From Tetrahymena thermophila SB210 (Eukaryota; Ciliophora; Oligohymenophorea; Hymenostomatida; Tetrahymenidae), in contig NW_002476554.1 of NCBI RefSeq assembly GCF_000189635.1, positions 835,493 to 899,492 of the forward strand: a DNA stretch of 64,000 nt, written 5' to 3'. The notes under the pieces are model-generated. The model was not told the origin of the DNA, searched no databases, and saw nothing but the letters and a program-made list of their open reading frames with translations. Below, piece by piece: positions 38,399 through 51,408 of the stretch. The stretch's first letter is position 1. The number at the start of each line of letters is the position of its first letter. A program made the translations under genes and the position numbers.

Positions 38399-41300
38399 AT
38401 GAAGGCTTCTTCTACCAATGAAAATGGTTCAATTGATATAGAAGGCATGTAAAAATAGATGTCTCAAATAAATTTAAAGTTAGCTTAATTTGAGGAGCAG
38501 TTAAGCATTCAGGGCAGTCATTAAAAGAAAATTATTCAACAGAATGATGAATATGTGTAGCAATATATGAAGACTCAAGAAACAATAGAAAAGCTGAAAA
38601 ACATCTTCAGGAACGAATAAGGCGAAGAAATAACAATCAATTTGCAAACTTATTTATAGTAAAAGGTAGTGGAGTCGGTTGTAAACGAGCTTAAATTTAA
38701 TCAAACGATATCCTAATTAGATAATAAATATAGAGAGTAATTTCATAAACTAAATGTGAGCACTGAATCTTTTAAAGAAAATCAAGAGAATTTAAATCAC
38801 TCAATTAACGTAATAAAACTAGAAATAAAAAACAATGCAGATTTAACTCATTAAAATATGCTTTTTAAGGAATAAAGTAAATAAATTCATTTTATTAAAT
38901 ATTATAGTTAAAATCAACAGATCATCATCAAAGCAAAAGATTTTATTAATAATATTTTTTTCTATAAATGGTTCAAAAAAAGAGCCATTTACGAGAGAAA
39001 GAAGCTTCTAAATTTATTTTATTTTTAGAATCTTGCATAAAAATTAAAAAGAAAATGATTTTTTGATGGATCTTTTATTATTAGTTGAGTTGACTCATTT
39101 ATTTTTATAAAAGTATATTTGATTTTATTTTTGATAAAATAGTGGATAGAATTAAGTAAAGCTAAGAAAAATCAGAGAAAATGATCCAAGATTCAATAGA
39201 TAAATTTTGGAAATATGACTAAATTATTTAATAATTATAATCGTAAGTTCAGCAGAAGGTAGAGTAGAATCAGATTCAAGATATACAATAGCAACTTAAT
39301 GAAAATTTTGTTGGCATTTAATAATATAAGAGCTAATTAGAAATGCTTTTAGGGAAAATAAATGCAAAAACAGACTCAACTTACTTTGAGGAGAAATTCA
39401 ATTACATTGATAAAGTATTTAAAGATAGATTGAATCAATTTTTATTTTTACTGATTCATTGTTTATTAAAATCAAAGAGCTTTCTAAAAAATTTTGATTA
39501 AATTAATGATTTTTAAATTTAAAACTAATTAGGCTGTGCTGCAAACTTCCTAAAAATTTGAAGCACAAATAGAAAGAGATCTAAAGATTTATTTTTCTAA
39601 AAGTAATTTATTATATTAAATTAAAAGTATTTTTATTCATTAAAAAACAAAAAGTGTTATAAAATTACCTGATTAAAAATGATCTTGAGAATGGATTGAA
39701 CATAGTTAGATAAGAGTATAGAAAAGATTAAGCAAATTAAGAATAAGAATTTCAAAATAAAATTAATGAAATTTATCATTAATTATCTGAGAACTAAAAT
39801 AATGTGTTTAAAAATTCTACACAAGTAATTTTCATTTTACTAACACATATTTTATTAAATAAATTTGTTGGAATTTAAAGATAAAAAAATAAGAAAGTTA
39901 TTTTAATTATTTATTTATTTCCTACAAATTTTAACTAGATTATTTTATAAATTTATTTCTATGTTTGCAAAAAAATTAAAAAAGTTCTAATATTAATAAT
40001 ATAGGTAGAGTTGATTAAATCTGAATAAATTTTACTGAATTAGGCAATTAAATAATCTACGAATGATTGTTTGCAAAAAATACAAATATTTGACTAAGTT
40101 ATTTAGAAATAAGCAACAGTAAAAATATAATTTTAGTTTTATTTTTAAAAATCATTTTTAATAATTTATTAAAAAGGATCTACTTAAAAAATTGGATAAC
40201 AAACCTTCGTTTGTAGAATTAAAATTAATAGAATCTCGTGCAGATTAGAAAATATCTGAGCAAAATTAAAAAATTTAGGAGAATAACTAAAAATTACTGC
40301 AATATCTTAAAGAAATTGAAGCTAAATCTCAATAAGAAGAAGAAGGAATATAGAAACTTCAAGTATTATTTGATAAATTTGCTATTAAAAATTATATTAA
40401 AATCATTCAAATAGATGTAATTATCAGAAGTTGTTACTTTAGATGCCCTTTAAGAAAAAATGAAGTTTATTGAATCTGTAAAGGATGATAATACTCGCAT
40501 AAAATAAGAGATAGAATAATTTAAAAAAGGTATAAAAAATATTGAGGATAGACTACAGGTTAAGATATCTAAGTTCGAAATAGATTAACTTCGAAATGCC
40601 ATAGAAAGTGAATACGTTAAAATTCCATCTTTTTAAAATAGCATTAATGACTGCAAATAACTTACTAAAGACACTTAATCGGCTATGGATAAATAACTAA
40701 AAGTAAAAAAATTAATATTTTACTATTTTAGTGAAAATTAACATTTTATAGAACAGAGACCAGCTAATAGATAAACTTAAAATTGAGCTGAATCAAATTA
40801 TAGATAAATCTAAAGAGCTGCTCAAAGAATTTAAATAAGAGATCGATGAAAGTTAATCATAAATAAGAAGAGAACAAGATGTTTAAAAACACCACCTTGA
40901 AACTTGCAAAACTTTAGCACAAAAAGTAGACGAGTCACTCATTTACAAAGCTTCCAAAATGGATTTAAATGAATTCATAACTTTTTGCAAATTTACATAT
41001 TTAGACAGAGTAAATAAAAGTTAATTTATTAAAATTGCATACATATATTAGCAAAAATAATAATATTCTCAAAATGAATATATTAATATACCGTCAATCC
41101 TCATTAATTATCACCCCAACAAACTCCTATAGATTAATATATGGTGATCGATCATTGAGAAGAAAATATGGTGAAAATTTATGTTTACTGGAGAGAATTT
41201 ATGAGGATTTACGATATTAATTTTTTAATATTAGTTTAAAAATGATTACTTTCTTTTTAGATATTCAGTTAAAAATGACTAAAATATAAAAAAAATATAA

Positions 41301-42937
41301 AATTTAAATGATAAAAGGATTAATTATCTAAATTTGTTGCAGAAAGAGAAGAATTCGAACAAATGAGAGACATAGAAAAGCATTTAAATTAGTTTAAATA
41401 AGAATATCAAACATGGATTGACACTTTTAATAAAAAGATGTGCTTTTCATTTGATAAAATGATTTCTTCTCCCATACAATTCTAGTGGGTTGAAGAAATT
41501 AAGGATAAATTTTACGAAATTGATCATATAAAATAAGCTTTGTTACAAAAAGCAGAGCATTCAGATTTGATAAGACTTTTTGCTTAAAAAGCAAATAAAG
41601 TAAATTTAAATTTTTTTATTTTAAAATATTTACATTTTTAATTTTTAAATAAAGAACTTGGTTAACAGTTTAATGGTGTGTTGCTAAAATTTCAAAAAAT
41701 AATTAATTTATGAAGTAGTCTCTATCTAATCATTCATAAAATGCATTTAGTCAAGATCAGACTTTATGCCAAGTCAATAACTAGCCATTCAAATGAATTT
41801 AAGGCAGTTAACTAAACTACTAAAATGGATCACCTTCTCTTCATTAGTAGGAGATTAAGAGAATATGTAAGATGCACAATTTAAATTAGAAATTTCTTAA
41901 TTTGCACAGATGGAAAAGGTGTCAGATTCTATAACATAAAAATTTAAGTAACATAAATATTTTCAATATTTAATAAATTCTAAATATTATTTCTTTCTTT
42001 TTTGGATATTTTGGATAGATTATTCTAAAAAAAACTTGAAGACATGGGCGATGCCAAATTTATAACTTCAGAAAATAAAATATTAGATGAGTATTTATCT
42101 ATGATCATGCAAGATCCTGCTCATGAAGAAATATATGGAAATAAATAGAAATCGGATATGGTAGATTTAATAGGAACAGGTGATAATGAAGTAACACCAT
42201 AAAAGACTACTTAGAATCAAACTATCATAAAACCTTTTAAAATTAAAAAAAATTATAACTCAAACAATTATTTTATTAATACCGTCGATCATTTCTTTAC
42301 TCAAGATAAAAATAGCAAGCAGGAAATTCAGTAACAAAACACCTAAAAAATTGGGTCATTTCATACTCCTAGCAATTCTTTGTAATAGCAATTTACTAGA
42401 GAGACATCAACTTTTTATGACCCACTGTCTCAGTTCTCTGGCAGTTAAAAAAATTCTCCTTTATTATAATTAGACTCATAGAATTAAATATTCTGCAATG
42501 ACAGTTTGGAAAGTCTCAAACAGTCTTCTATTTAAATAAAATAAGAAAATAAAACAGTAACTGTGGGCGGAAGGACCTATGAAGTTAACGATATAGAAGG
42601 ATTTAACAAACATCTAAACAACATGAGCAGCAATTCAAATAAAGCTTTCGATTAATTAATCAACTTATCTATTAATAATGGTGGTAGCAACACAAATAAT
42701 ACGCATTTAATGGCAGGTCTGAGTGCAAAAACAGATTCTACTAGATTTTAACAGTTTTATAAAAACTAAAAATTTAAAAATAAAATAATAATTTCTACTC
42801 AAAAGACAAATCACTCAGTTTCTTAAAGTCCTTCATCTGCGAATAGCAACTCTTCATTATCTAGAAAATCATTCTTAAGTCCTAATGTTATCAAAAAAGC
42901 TACAAAAACCCAAGATTAAGTTGAATAAACTTATTGA
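38399..42937 (+). CDS. Long coiled-coil protein
   Basis: ATG 38399, TGA 42935-42937, at least a dozen exons separated by AT-rich introns. The first exon (to about 38878) is already heptad-rich (QQYMKTQETIEKLKNIFRNE; LNHSINVIKLEIKNNADLTH), and coiled coil continues to about 41950. The last exons (about 42010-42937) encode a ~300-residue Ser/Asn/Gln-rich tail with many SP/TP sites and one more ordered stretch (TVGGRTYEVNDIEGFNKHLN). No motor, membrane or enzymatic domain was seen. This is most compatible with a cytoskeletal, basal-body or ciliary structural protein, but no family is named. One intron (about 41010-41340) is unusually long and complex. Confidence 0.75.
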
Positions 42938-44481
42938 AGATGCAGCAAATAAAATATTTTAAATAAACTCAATAAATAAATAAATTAATAAAATTAAAAA
43001 AATTAAAAAATTTAATAAAACTATTTAATAAGCAATTTTATATGTATTATAATTGTTAAGCAAAATTTATATTTATATATCTTAAATAAATATTTTATTT
43101 AGTTTCTCTTATAAATAATAAGAGTTAACAAAACAATTAACTTTTCTCTCCTTACAATTTAATTAATCATAGAAATGTTATAATCAGAATAATAATCCAA
43201 AATTAGTAAATATTTCAGCAAAATGTTAATTTATTTCCTTCGTTTTTAGCTACATAAAATTTATCTATTAAAATTCTATGAATAATTTCTTGGTTTATAT
43301 GTAAATTAAATTAATTTGATCTCTTTTTAGCATAATAATTAAGTTGCTTTTTGGATTAGTCTCATTTTATTCACATGATAGTAAAATCCAATTATGAGCA
43401 AAATAAGAATCTCAAAAAGAGTTTAGAATTTATAATATTTTCCCTAATTATTAAATTCATTTTTAATGAATCAGTTATCATTTATTCCTTATTTTATATT
43501 CTTTAAAATCTATTATTCGTAATGATTGATTTCACCTAGAGGTGATTTTTAGTGATAGAAATCTTTATATTTGGTATTTAAAGAATTCATTTTGCTTGGA
43601 ATAAAAATCTTCTTTTGATAATTTTAAAGGAGTAAATAGGCCAATGAAATATTTTGAGTAGCTCTAAAGTGTTAAGATATTTAAAACTTCAAAAAACCAA
43701 TTTTTAAGATTTTTTTATTTTAAGAGAATTGTGTATTGATTAATAAATTAACAATAATACTTTAAATTAATTTTTAAGTTTTATTAAATTGTTTATGTAT
43801 ATTAATCAGATTTTTTTAAAATTTAAAGAGCTTATCTTATGTTCAATTGATAAAAAGATAAAATATTTTCAGTTTGTTTTAGAAATAATTAATTAAAGTG
43901 TTATCATAAGATTTTAAAATATTTTATGAAAAATAAAATAAAAAAATATTTTAAGAAAATTAAAATGAAAAAACTAATGAAATTATTTTTATATTTTTAT
44001 AAAGTAAGTTGAATAAAATAGTGTTATTTATATGCTATGCCAGCTACTAAAAGTAAGATAATTAAAATTTAGGAATTCGCAAATTAGTTTCAGGTAAGTA
44101 AATTCAATATTTTAAGACAAAAAATAAAATAAGAAGAAATCTTATGATCATCATATCTGGTATTGTTTGTTGCTTATCAGACCAGCCAGATAATTGATTA
44201 ATTCATTTGCTTATTAATTGTTATTTTGAAAGGCATCAATCAAATAGAGATATTTTTGATTATATCAATAATAAAGGAGAGGTGATTAAATTTATTAGAA
44301 AAGTATCAAAAATTTTATTAGCTATCATAAAAATTCATTGATTTGTGAATAGAAATAGTAAAAGATATTAATCAATTATTAAAATATCTTAAAATCAAAG
44401 CAAATAAAAACTTGTTAGTTTGTTAAATAGATAGATAGATAGATTTATAAATTCTTAAATATTTCAAGCAAGCATAGAAAA
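42938..44481. other. Intergenic region upstream of ARPC5
   Basis: Mainly AT-rich. A short ATG-led frame at 44037-44095 (MPATKSKIIKIQEFANQFQ) ends in a GTAAGT donor and could be an alternative 5' exon of the next gene. A hairpin TCACCT-AG-AGGTGA lies at 43532-43545. Confidence 0.4.
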
Positions 44482-45012
44482 ATGGCTACTCAAAAATCAA
44501 ACGCTAAGCAGCTAGAAGCTGAATAAGAAGCTTTAAAAGCTTATGAAGAAAAGATGACTCTTTTGAAAAATGCTGCTAATTAAGATGTAGTGCAAAAAAT
44601 GAAAATAGTAATTGACAATCCTCCTGTTAAATCAAAAAATCAAGAAACATTAGAAAAGTATGTTGCTCTTTTCCACTCAGTCCTATCAGCAGCAAAGGAT
44701 AGAGAAAGATCAATTGTAGATGCACTTAATGATCAAGAGGCAGTTAATCTTTATGACTATATAAACAAAGTATAATCAAAACTTTTTTCATACAAATACA
44801 AATTTATTTTATTTTTTGAATAGAGCTTTGAATTGATTTCCTCTGGAAAATGCAAAGAAGATAAATTTTTATCTTAAAAGTTATTTAAAATGCATGCATA
44901 ACTAGTTGATAAATTTGGAAAATCTATTATCTTAAAAGCCATTTCGAGATAGCGCTCTTTAATTACTCCTATTGATAATTATCCTACCCATAAAGACCCT
45001 AATCTATTATGA
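44482..45012 (+). CDS. ARPC5: Arp2/3 complex subunit 5 (p16-Arc)
   Basis: Two exons, 44482-44769 and 44824-45012, joined by a 54-nt phase-0 intron, give 158 residues, the normal ARPC5 length. The body follows the ARPC5 fold closely: DVVQKMKIVIDNPPVKSKNQ corresponds to the family's ALKNPP-x-x-x-K-x-Q segment. It is followed by VLSAAKDRERSIVDALNDQE, VNLYDYINKSFE (family: LLMKYIYKGFE), LFKMHAQLVDKFGKSIILKA and a basic end. The acidic N-terminal extension of animal ARPC5 is replaced by a short Ala/Glu/Lys helix. ARPC5 bridges ArpC1 and ArpC4/Arp2 in the seven-subunit actin nucleator. Its presence implies branched-actin assembly, used in ciliates mainly for phagosome and endosome formation. Confidence 0.87.
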
Positions 45013-45782
45013 ACATACTTGCATAGTTTTCAATTAATTGTATGTCTGTTTGTAAATGAAAAGCTTAGTCAATTAACAAAATATTAATTAATATCTATTT
45101 TAACATTATATATATTTTATTTAGCTTTTCAATAATTTAGAATTTTAAAGCATATTATAATATCTAAAACAACACTAAACCTTATTATTTTTCTTGATAA
45201 AATATTAAAGATTTAGATTTAAGAAATGATATTTTATAAACAAAATCTATTTAGAATAATAATTTGTTCTATAAAAATCAATAATTTACTCAATTTTTGA
45301 ATAAATTAAAATTGAAAAATTATTTTATTTTTTATTTAAAACTTCAAGATTAAATAAAAAATGACTATTTTGTTTTAAAATTTTTAATTTTGCTAAATAA
45401 TTATAATTTATTTTCATAAGCAGAAAACGTATGTTTAGGGTAATAATCCTAATTGAAATGCTATAAAATAGTAGATTAAGTGTAAATAATGATTAATTTT
45501 AGCTTCTTTAAATAAAATTTTACTGGCTTTTTAATAACTCAGCTTTTCTATCAAATATTTTAATAAATTGTTTATATATATGTTTGGTATGCTATTTGCA
45601 TAAATAATAATTATTTCAAAGACAAACTAAAGCAAAATGATTAAAGTAAGAAAGAGAAAATTTCTTTGTACTTTTGCTTATTTTAGTAAGCATTTTATAA
45701 GAATTTATTGTTAATTATTTCTAAATGAAGAAAATTATTTGCTAAATTAAGATTATGGCGATTTATTTATTTATTCATTCAT
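45013..45782. other. Convergent intergenic spacer
   Basis: AT-rich 3' flanks of two convergent genes. Nothing recognised. Confidence 0.5.
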
Positions 45783-47105
45783 TCATTCTTTTTTTTTTTT
45801 AGATTTTTTTTTAGCGATTTGTTCTTCAGGAGGGAAAAGATCTTCAGGTTTTTCTGAAATTATTCTTATAATTTCTTTTACTTTAGCATTTGATTTCTCT
45901 ACAAAATTTATATTTTCATTAACAAGTTTTTACATAGATTTGTTTTCAAATAGTTTTTTTCTAAATTCATTTATGCTCAGCTATTTTAATGATAATAAAT
46001 ATAAAAATAAATAATATATATGCCTACTCTTAGATAGGTAATTAATTTAATTTACTTTATTTTTGTTGCCTTTTACTAGCTCTTTCATAAGGTTTTCTGA
46101 AAAAAATACTAAATTAGTAGTAAATTCTCTATCTGGCCAATCAGCACTCTAAACTAAAACTTCAAATAGTATATTTAATGGAGGTCTAGTAATCTATAAT
46201 TAAAAAATAAGTTAAGTTTTCTCTTTTAGTAATTTAATAAATATTTATTTATTTACTGAATCAGTTTGAGATTCTTATTATTCATAATGCTAAAGTATTT
46301 AATTTCCTACATTCTCAACTGTACAGTCTTAAAGGGTCTGGTCTTCTAAGAAATTCAATAGATCTTCATACAAAAAGTTTACAAAAAGGCTTTAAATAAA
46401 TGTCTGTCCGTTATATTGCATAGATAAAATGCTATCCTTTTCAACATAAAAAATTTTATTAAAAATACAACTCAATCATCCATTCATTTTTAATCATTAT
46501 TTTATTAAACTTAATTAAAATATTTTAAGTTTGTTTTATTTATTTATTTGAGCTATTTTATAAATGATTGAATGAATTTTCTTTATTTTATTTATTTATT
46601 TTAAATTTAAACTTTCAATTTATTTAGAGAGTTATTTATAATTATTACATCATCTGAATGCCAATCACCCTTAATCATTTTTAAACTTTTAAGCACTACT
46701 AATTTTGGAAAATCTGAACAAAGAAGCCTTAAAAATTAGAGAAAATCGTAGCCTAATCTATCTTTAATAGAAACATATTTATTTATACTAATTGCTAACT
46801 TATGCATATTAAAATACCTTCAGTGAGGTTAAAAACTCTTCCTAAATTAACTAAGAAGCATATTTTATTCATTGGGATTGCTTAAATGTGAGAGTTAGAT
46901 TTAAGCAGTACATGCTCTCCTTTGATGTATTAACTTGAGCTGTTGATTAAATGTAATGCTTGATATCTAAAAATCTTTCATATTTATTTTATTACAAATC
47001 TGCAATTAAATTGGTAGCTGTTATCCCCTATTTTCTTAGAAAGAGCTTTGTCATTTCTGTAAAATAATACTACACTTCTGTTACTTCTATAATAAATTGT
47101 TTCAT
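45783..47105 (-). CDS. Hypothetical helical protein with Lys-rich tail
   Basis: ATG 47105 (MKQFIIEVTEVQYYFTEMTK...), TGA 45783-45785, about six exons. Readable segments are DFLQFLRLLCSDFPKLVVLK, SLFVNFLYEDLLNFLEDQ, RPPLNILFEVLVQSADWPDR, EFTTNLVFFSENLMKELVKG and a C-terminal IIRIISEKPEDLFPPEEQ followed by a lysine cluster (AKKKSKKKKE). The pattern of amphipathic helices suggests an armadillo/HEAT-like all-helical fold, but I recognise no family. The splice structure between 46780 and 46990 allows two readings and is not settled. Confidence 0.6.
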
Positions 47106-47673
47106 AATTAATTGCTTTTTTAAATCTTAAAGTTAAGATAAACTATACTTAAATATTAAGGATTAGACATATTTATATATTGCTTTTGCTTGTTGCAGAA
47201 GAAAGTCACATCCTTGATTGAAAAAGATTATTTCTACATAACTATTTCTTTCTTTCTAATAAAAATTAATAATATTCGATATCTTAATTTTTGAATTACG
47301 CAATTTTTTAAATTATTTCAATATCTTAAACAAGCAAACAAATAATAAATAAATAAATAAATTAATTAATTAAAATGCATACTTATTTCATTCATTAAAT
47401 AAATGGAATGAAAACATTATTTAGCTTTTAAATTCAATGAATTAAAAAATTATTCTAACATTTGATACTTTTATATTTCATCACAATAAATTTAATAGTT
47501 TTTATACATTTAATTTTCAAATATTTTTTTTAAATTAAAGAAAATTTTTTAAAAAGCTGTTTAAATTATTCATTTAGAGCTACTTATTCTTATATGTAAT
47601 CGATTTACTTAATAACATGTAGATTAGATAAAAATTAAAACTTATTAATTTACTTAATTTTAAAATTATTCAT
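47106..47673. other. Intergenic spacer
   Basis: AT-rich region between two minus-strand genes, presumably the promoter of the left one. Nothing recognised. Confidence 0.5.
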
Positions 47674-50600
47674 TCATTTTGATTATAACTACTTTTCAAT
47701 ACAATCCTACTTAAACCGTTTTTATTGATTAGTTAAAATAAAAGAATTTAATTTTTGAGATTATTAGCGTTCATATGGAATATTTTTATCAGAATTAGTT
47801 TCAGCTTCTAAATAAAACAGATCTTTGTTTTGTTTAGCTGAAGTTTATTTATTTTTTTCAAAAGGCTCTATTGATTCTGTTTTGATCAAGGTACAAGATT
47901 TTTTCCTAAATGAATAAAAACATTCTTATGAATTTGTTTTTTCTAAAGATGTATCAGCATCCTACTGAATCAAATTTGGCTATTTTTCAAAAATATAGTT
48001 ATCTCCAAGAGTATTTTTATATTTTTATTTAGGTTATTCTTTTTCTATCAAATTGTTCTTTATACTACTAGCATTACTAAGTTGAAAAACTGATTTTTAT
48101 TTAACAAATTTATTACTAACAACTTTACTTTGAAATAAAGGTGATGTTGATGTTTCAATTTATTTGGTTAAATTATTATTTGAAAATTGATCACTATCTT
48201 ATTTTTATATCAAATTTATTTGATAGCTAGAAATATTTTATGAATCTAAATAAAAACTTTCTTAGTTATTTTAATTTTTATTTAGTTGTTCGTAATCTTC
48301 TTTACAAGCAGTTATCTACCTTAACTATCTTCCATCAACTGTTTTAAGATCTTGAAAATTATAATCAATAGATTTAGTTGACTATTTTTCCTATTCGTTT
48401 GCCTTCATCTAATAATTTAAGTTGCTAAAGTAATTTTTGATTTCCTTTTCGTCTAAGAAATATGATAATATTGTAGGGTCTAACATTTTTAATAATTTTA
48501 TATCAGTTTAAGTTCTTTTTTCGTGTTTCTTTAAATAATTAAACGCTTAGTAAGCATCAGCAACCTTTTCTATTTCAGTTCTCTCATCCATATAGAGCCT
48601 GTTAAACTTCTCAATTGAATTTAATTTATTATTCTCTGTGTTATCATATTCAATTTAACTTTAATTATCATATTTATTTCTTAAATTATCTTATTAGCTT
48701 ATTAATTAGGTTTAAATAATTCGACTCTCTTTGATTGTGAGTTTTGGAAGAAAGTTGAATAGCTTAATTTACTCTTCAGAGAGTAAAAGCATTTTAAGTT
48801 TATCTATTTCTTATAGCTTACTTATAAGGTACATAATATCAAGATGTTTATTTAAAATTTACTTACTAAATTCAATTTATTTTTTCTTTCTAGAAACTCT
48901 TTTAGAACAAGGAAACAAATAAAATAGTAAGTAATCGCAAAAATAAAGTTGCATTACTCTAGTTGTTTTCTTTTATTAAAATTTTTATTTTAAATAATAC
49001 AAATAAATCAAAAAAAGAAACTTTCTTAATGAAATTAATATGTAATATTTATTCAAAATAATAATTTTTTTTGAATTTAAGTATCATAATTAATTACTTT
49101 TTTAAAATTATTTGTTTAAGTTTTAAAAGAATAAAATGAAATGAAATTTATAATCTGAAGTAAAATATTACTCTCATAAGATTTAGAAAAAGCTTTTACT
49201 GATCCTTTTCATTATTATCATTTGGAGCGATTTAGTCTTAATGTTTAAATTTTTTGATAAAATTTGAAAAAATTTCGCTAATGTGTTTGCTTTTAATGGA
49301 AGAATTAAACTCTACATTTTCTTTTTAAGATTTGTTTAAATTATTTGTCTCAACTAAAGAGGTGATTAATGGTTAATTTTTAATGTTTAGTTAGGAATTA
49401 TTTAATTAATTCCTCTACTAAGAAGAATCTTACTGCTCTTTACAATATTTTTTATCATTCTTTTGTTGTTTTTAGCATTATTTCGCCAATTTATTTTTTT
49501 CTTCTACTTCGTTTTCTATACTCTAAAAGGAGAAAATTTCATTAACCAAACCTTGAACTAAATCTAGCTCACTTATTTTCTTACAAACTAATGATGAAAT
49601 TATAAAAAATAGATTCATAACTCCAGAAACTTAAGCTAGCACATCCTATATTTTGATATACTGTCTAAAGTATCTTGACTGCTTAGCCTTTTCAAATCGA
49701 ATTACTAAATGTATAAATTAATTACTCTGTCCGAATGTGATCTATTCTGTTGAGTATGAAAATATAACGTCTCTTAAAACAGATTTGTTTTTAGTAAAAA
49801 TACCCAAATCGCTCTCAATATAAACGTTTCTCCAATACATTGTGAGTTCTTTCACTAAAATGAATTTTAAACAGCAAAAATAAAGTAAATACATGTAAAA
49901 ATATAACAGCAATAATCAGTTAATCAGATCTAACATATTTTATTGCTGTAAAAACTTATAATATATTATCTTCAATTTTATTAATTACTAATTTTATTTG
50001 AAGTTGGCCAAAATATATCTCTCGGAAAGGTAGTAAATGGCTGGTCAGTTATTTTGGGATTAATTAATTTGTCAGTATAGTATGCAGCAAAATAGCCATT
50101 CATTAGAAATTTATCTATTTCATCTTAGCTTTTGCAAATAACTACCCTTTGACCGTTTTTTATTAGATCTGCAGCTTCTTCCTCTGTTTTGTTTTAGCAT
50201 TGATAAATGAAAAACTCTATTGATTAAAAAAAGTCAGCTTCAAAATCACCGCTAATGCTGGCCTAATTATCTGCTTAATTAAAGCAATACATTTAATCAA
50301 TACCAGCTAATTGCTGAAAATAAGAATGACTATCTTTGACCTTTTTTAAAATTGTTAAAACCATTTAATTACTTAATTAAGTAAATACTATTTAAATCTA
50401 TTGATTGAATTGCAATTTAATTTAATTTAGAAGTTTTCATTACTTAAAAGTTAGACAAATTACATGGATATGGTCCTAGGTCAGTGCTAGTCCAGATTTG
50501 ATCATATTAATTAGTTGTTTAATTATACACTTTATTCATTTGATTTCTAATTGCACTAATCGAGTAAATAGATTCATCTATAAATTAATCAAAAGTATCT

Positions 50601-50884
50601 GGATTTTGCATACCGAAAGCCATATTAAAGACACTAGGAGTCATATTATATTATTCTGGTTATCTTATGCTTTCTTCAGAGAAATTTGTGATAGGATTTT
50701 GTTTATAAATTAACTCTGCGCCATAAGAGTAAGCAACAATCATTAGCAATATGCCATTTAAAATAGTCGTTAGTCCTCCGAAAAAAGTTGAATGCTTTTG
50801 TTTTTTCTAATAAAGAAGTTAGACATTATGCCCAAAGGCATCTATTTGTGTGATTGAATTTTTTATTTTAGCTTTTTTGCTCAT
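47674..50884 (-). CDS. Ciliate-specific two-pass transmembrane protein
   Basis: ATG 50884, TGA 47674-47676. The N-terminus (TQIDAFGHNV, then STFFGGLTTILNGILLMIVA) is the signature I know from a large uncharacterised ciliate membrane-protein family: D-x-FG, a basic linker, GG-x-T, then the first membrane span. An extracellular or lumenal domain follows (about 49950-50700; contains NPDTFDQFIDESIYSISAIR and DKLINPKITDQPFTTFPR), then YWRNVYIESDLGIFTKNKSV, and a second hydrophobic segment (VLAQVSGVMNLFFIISSLVC, about 49570-49640). The long C-terminal part is cytosolic by this topology: helical (RLYMDERTEIEKVADAYQAF; DPTILSYFLDEKEIKNYF) and then Gln/Asn/Ser-rich. Function unknown. Confidence 0.78.
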
Positions 50885-51289
50885 TTTGAAAGTAGAAGTT
50901 TGTTTTGTTCTTTTGTTTTTCTTAATATTAAATGAATTAATGAATAATATTAAATATTAAATTAAAAAATCTCCAAAAGAGAAACATTAGCAGAACCAAT
51001 CAATAGAAAACTTTATTTAATATGTTAGTTTCTACTTTGATTCATTAAAAACGATTAAAAATATTAGTGTGACTTAATTTTAATAACATTATAATTTTCT
51101 CTTGTTTGAGTTGATTGATAAAAAAAATAAAATATCTATCTTTTATTTTATAATTTAATTCTCATTTAAAAACAATTTATGGAAACTAGAATAAATTTAA
51201 AATAATAATTAAGATTATATTATTATAAATATAATTTAAAAATGAACTTTTATAGAGTTTATATATCTATAATATATAGATAAATGAGG
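50885..51289. other. AT-rich region up to assembly gap
   Basis: Upstream flank of the transmembrane-protein gene ending at the run of N. No feature except the left arm of the inverted repeat. Confidence 0.5.
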
Positions 51290-51408
51290 NNNNNNNNNNN
51301 NNNNNNNNNNNNNNNNNNNNNNNNNNNNNNNNNNNNNNNNNNNNNNNNNNNNNNNNNNNNNNNNNNNNNNNNNNNNNNNNNNNNNNNNNCCTCATTTATC
51401 TATATATT
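51271..51408. repeat. Inverted repeat centred on the assembly gap
   Basis: The 19 nt immediately left of the gap (AATATATAGATAAATGAGG, 51271-51289) are the exact reverse complement of the 19 nt immediately right of it (51390-51408). Weaker complementarity (ATAAAC/GTTTAT) continues further out. Confidence 0.9.
51290..51389. other. Assembly gap of 100 N
   Basis: Exactly 100 N, the conventional size for a gap of unknown length. Confidence 0.99.

Noticed and set aside
38960..38990. Hairpin AAATGGTTC...GAGCCATTT
   Set aside because: Nine base pairs with a seven-A loop inside an intron; such hairpins are expected by chance in AT-rich DNA and no other RNA feature accompanies it.
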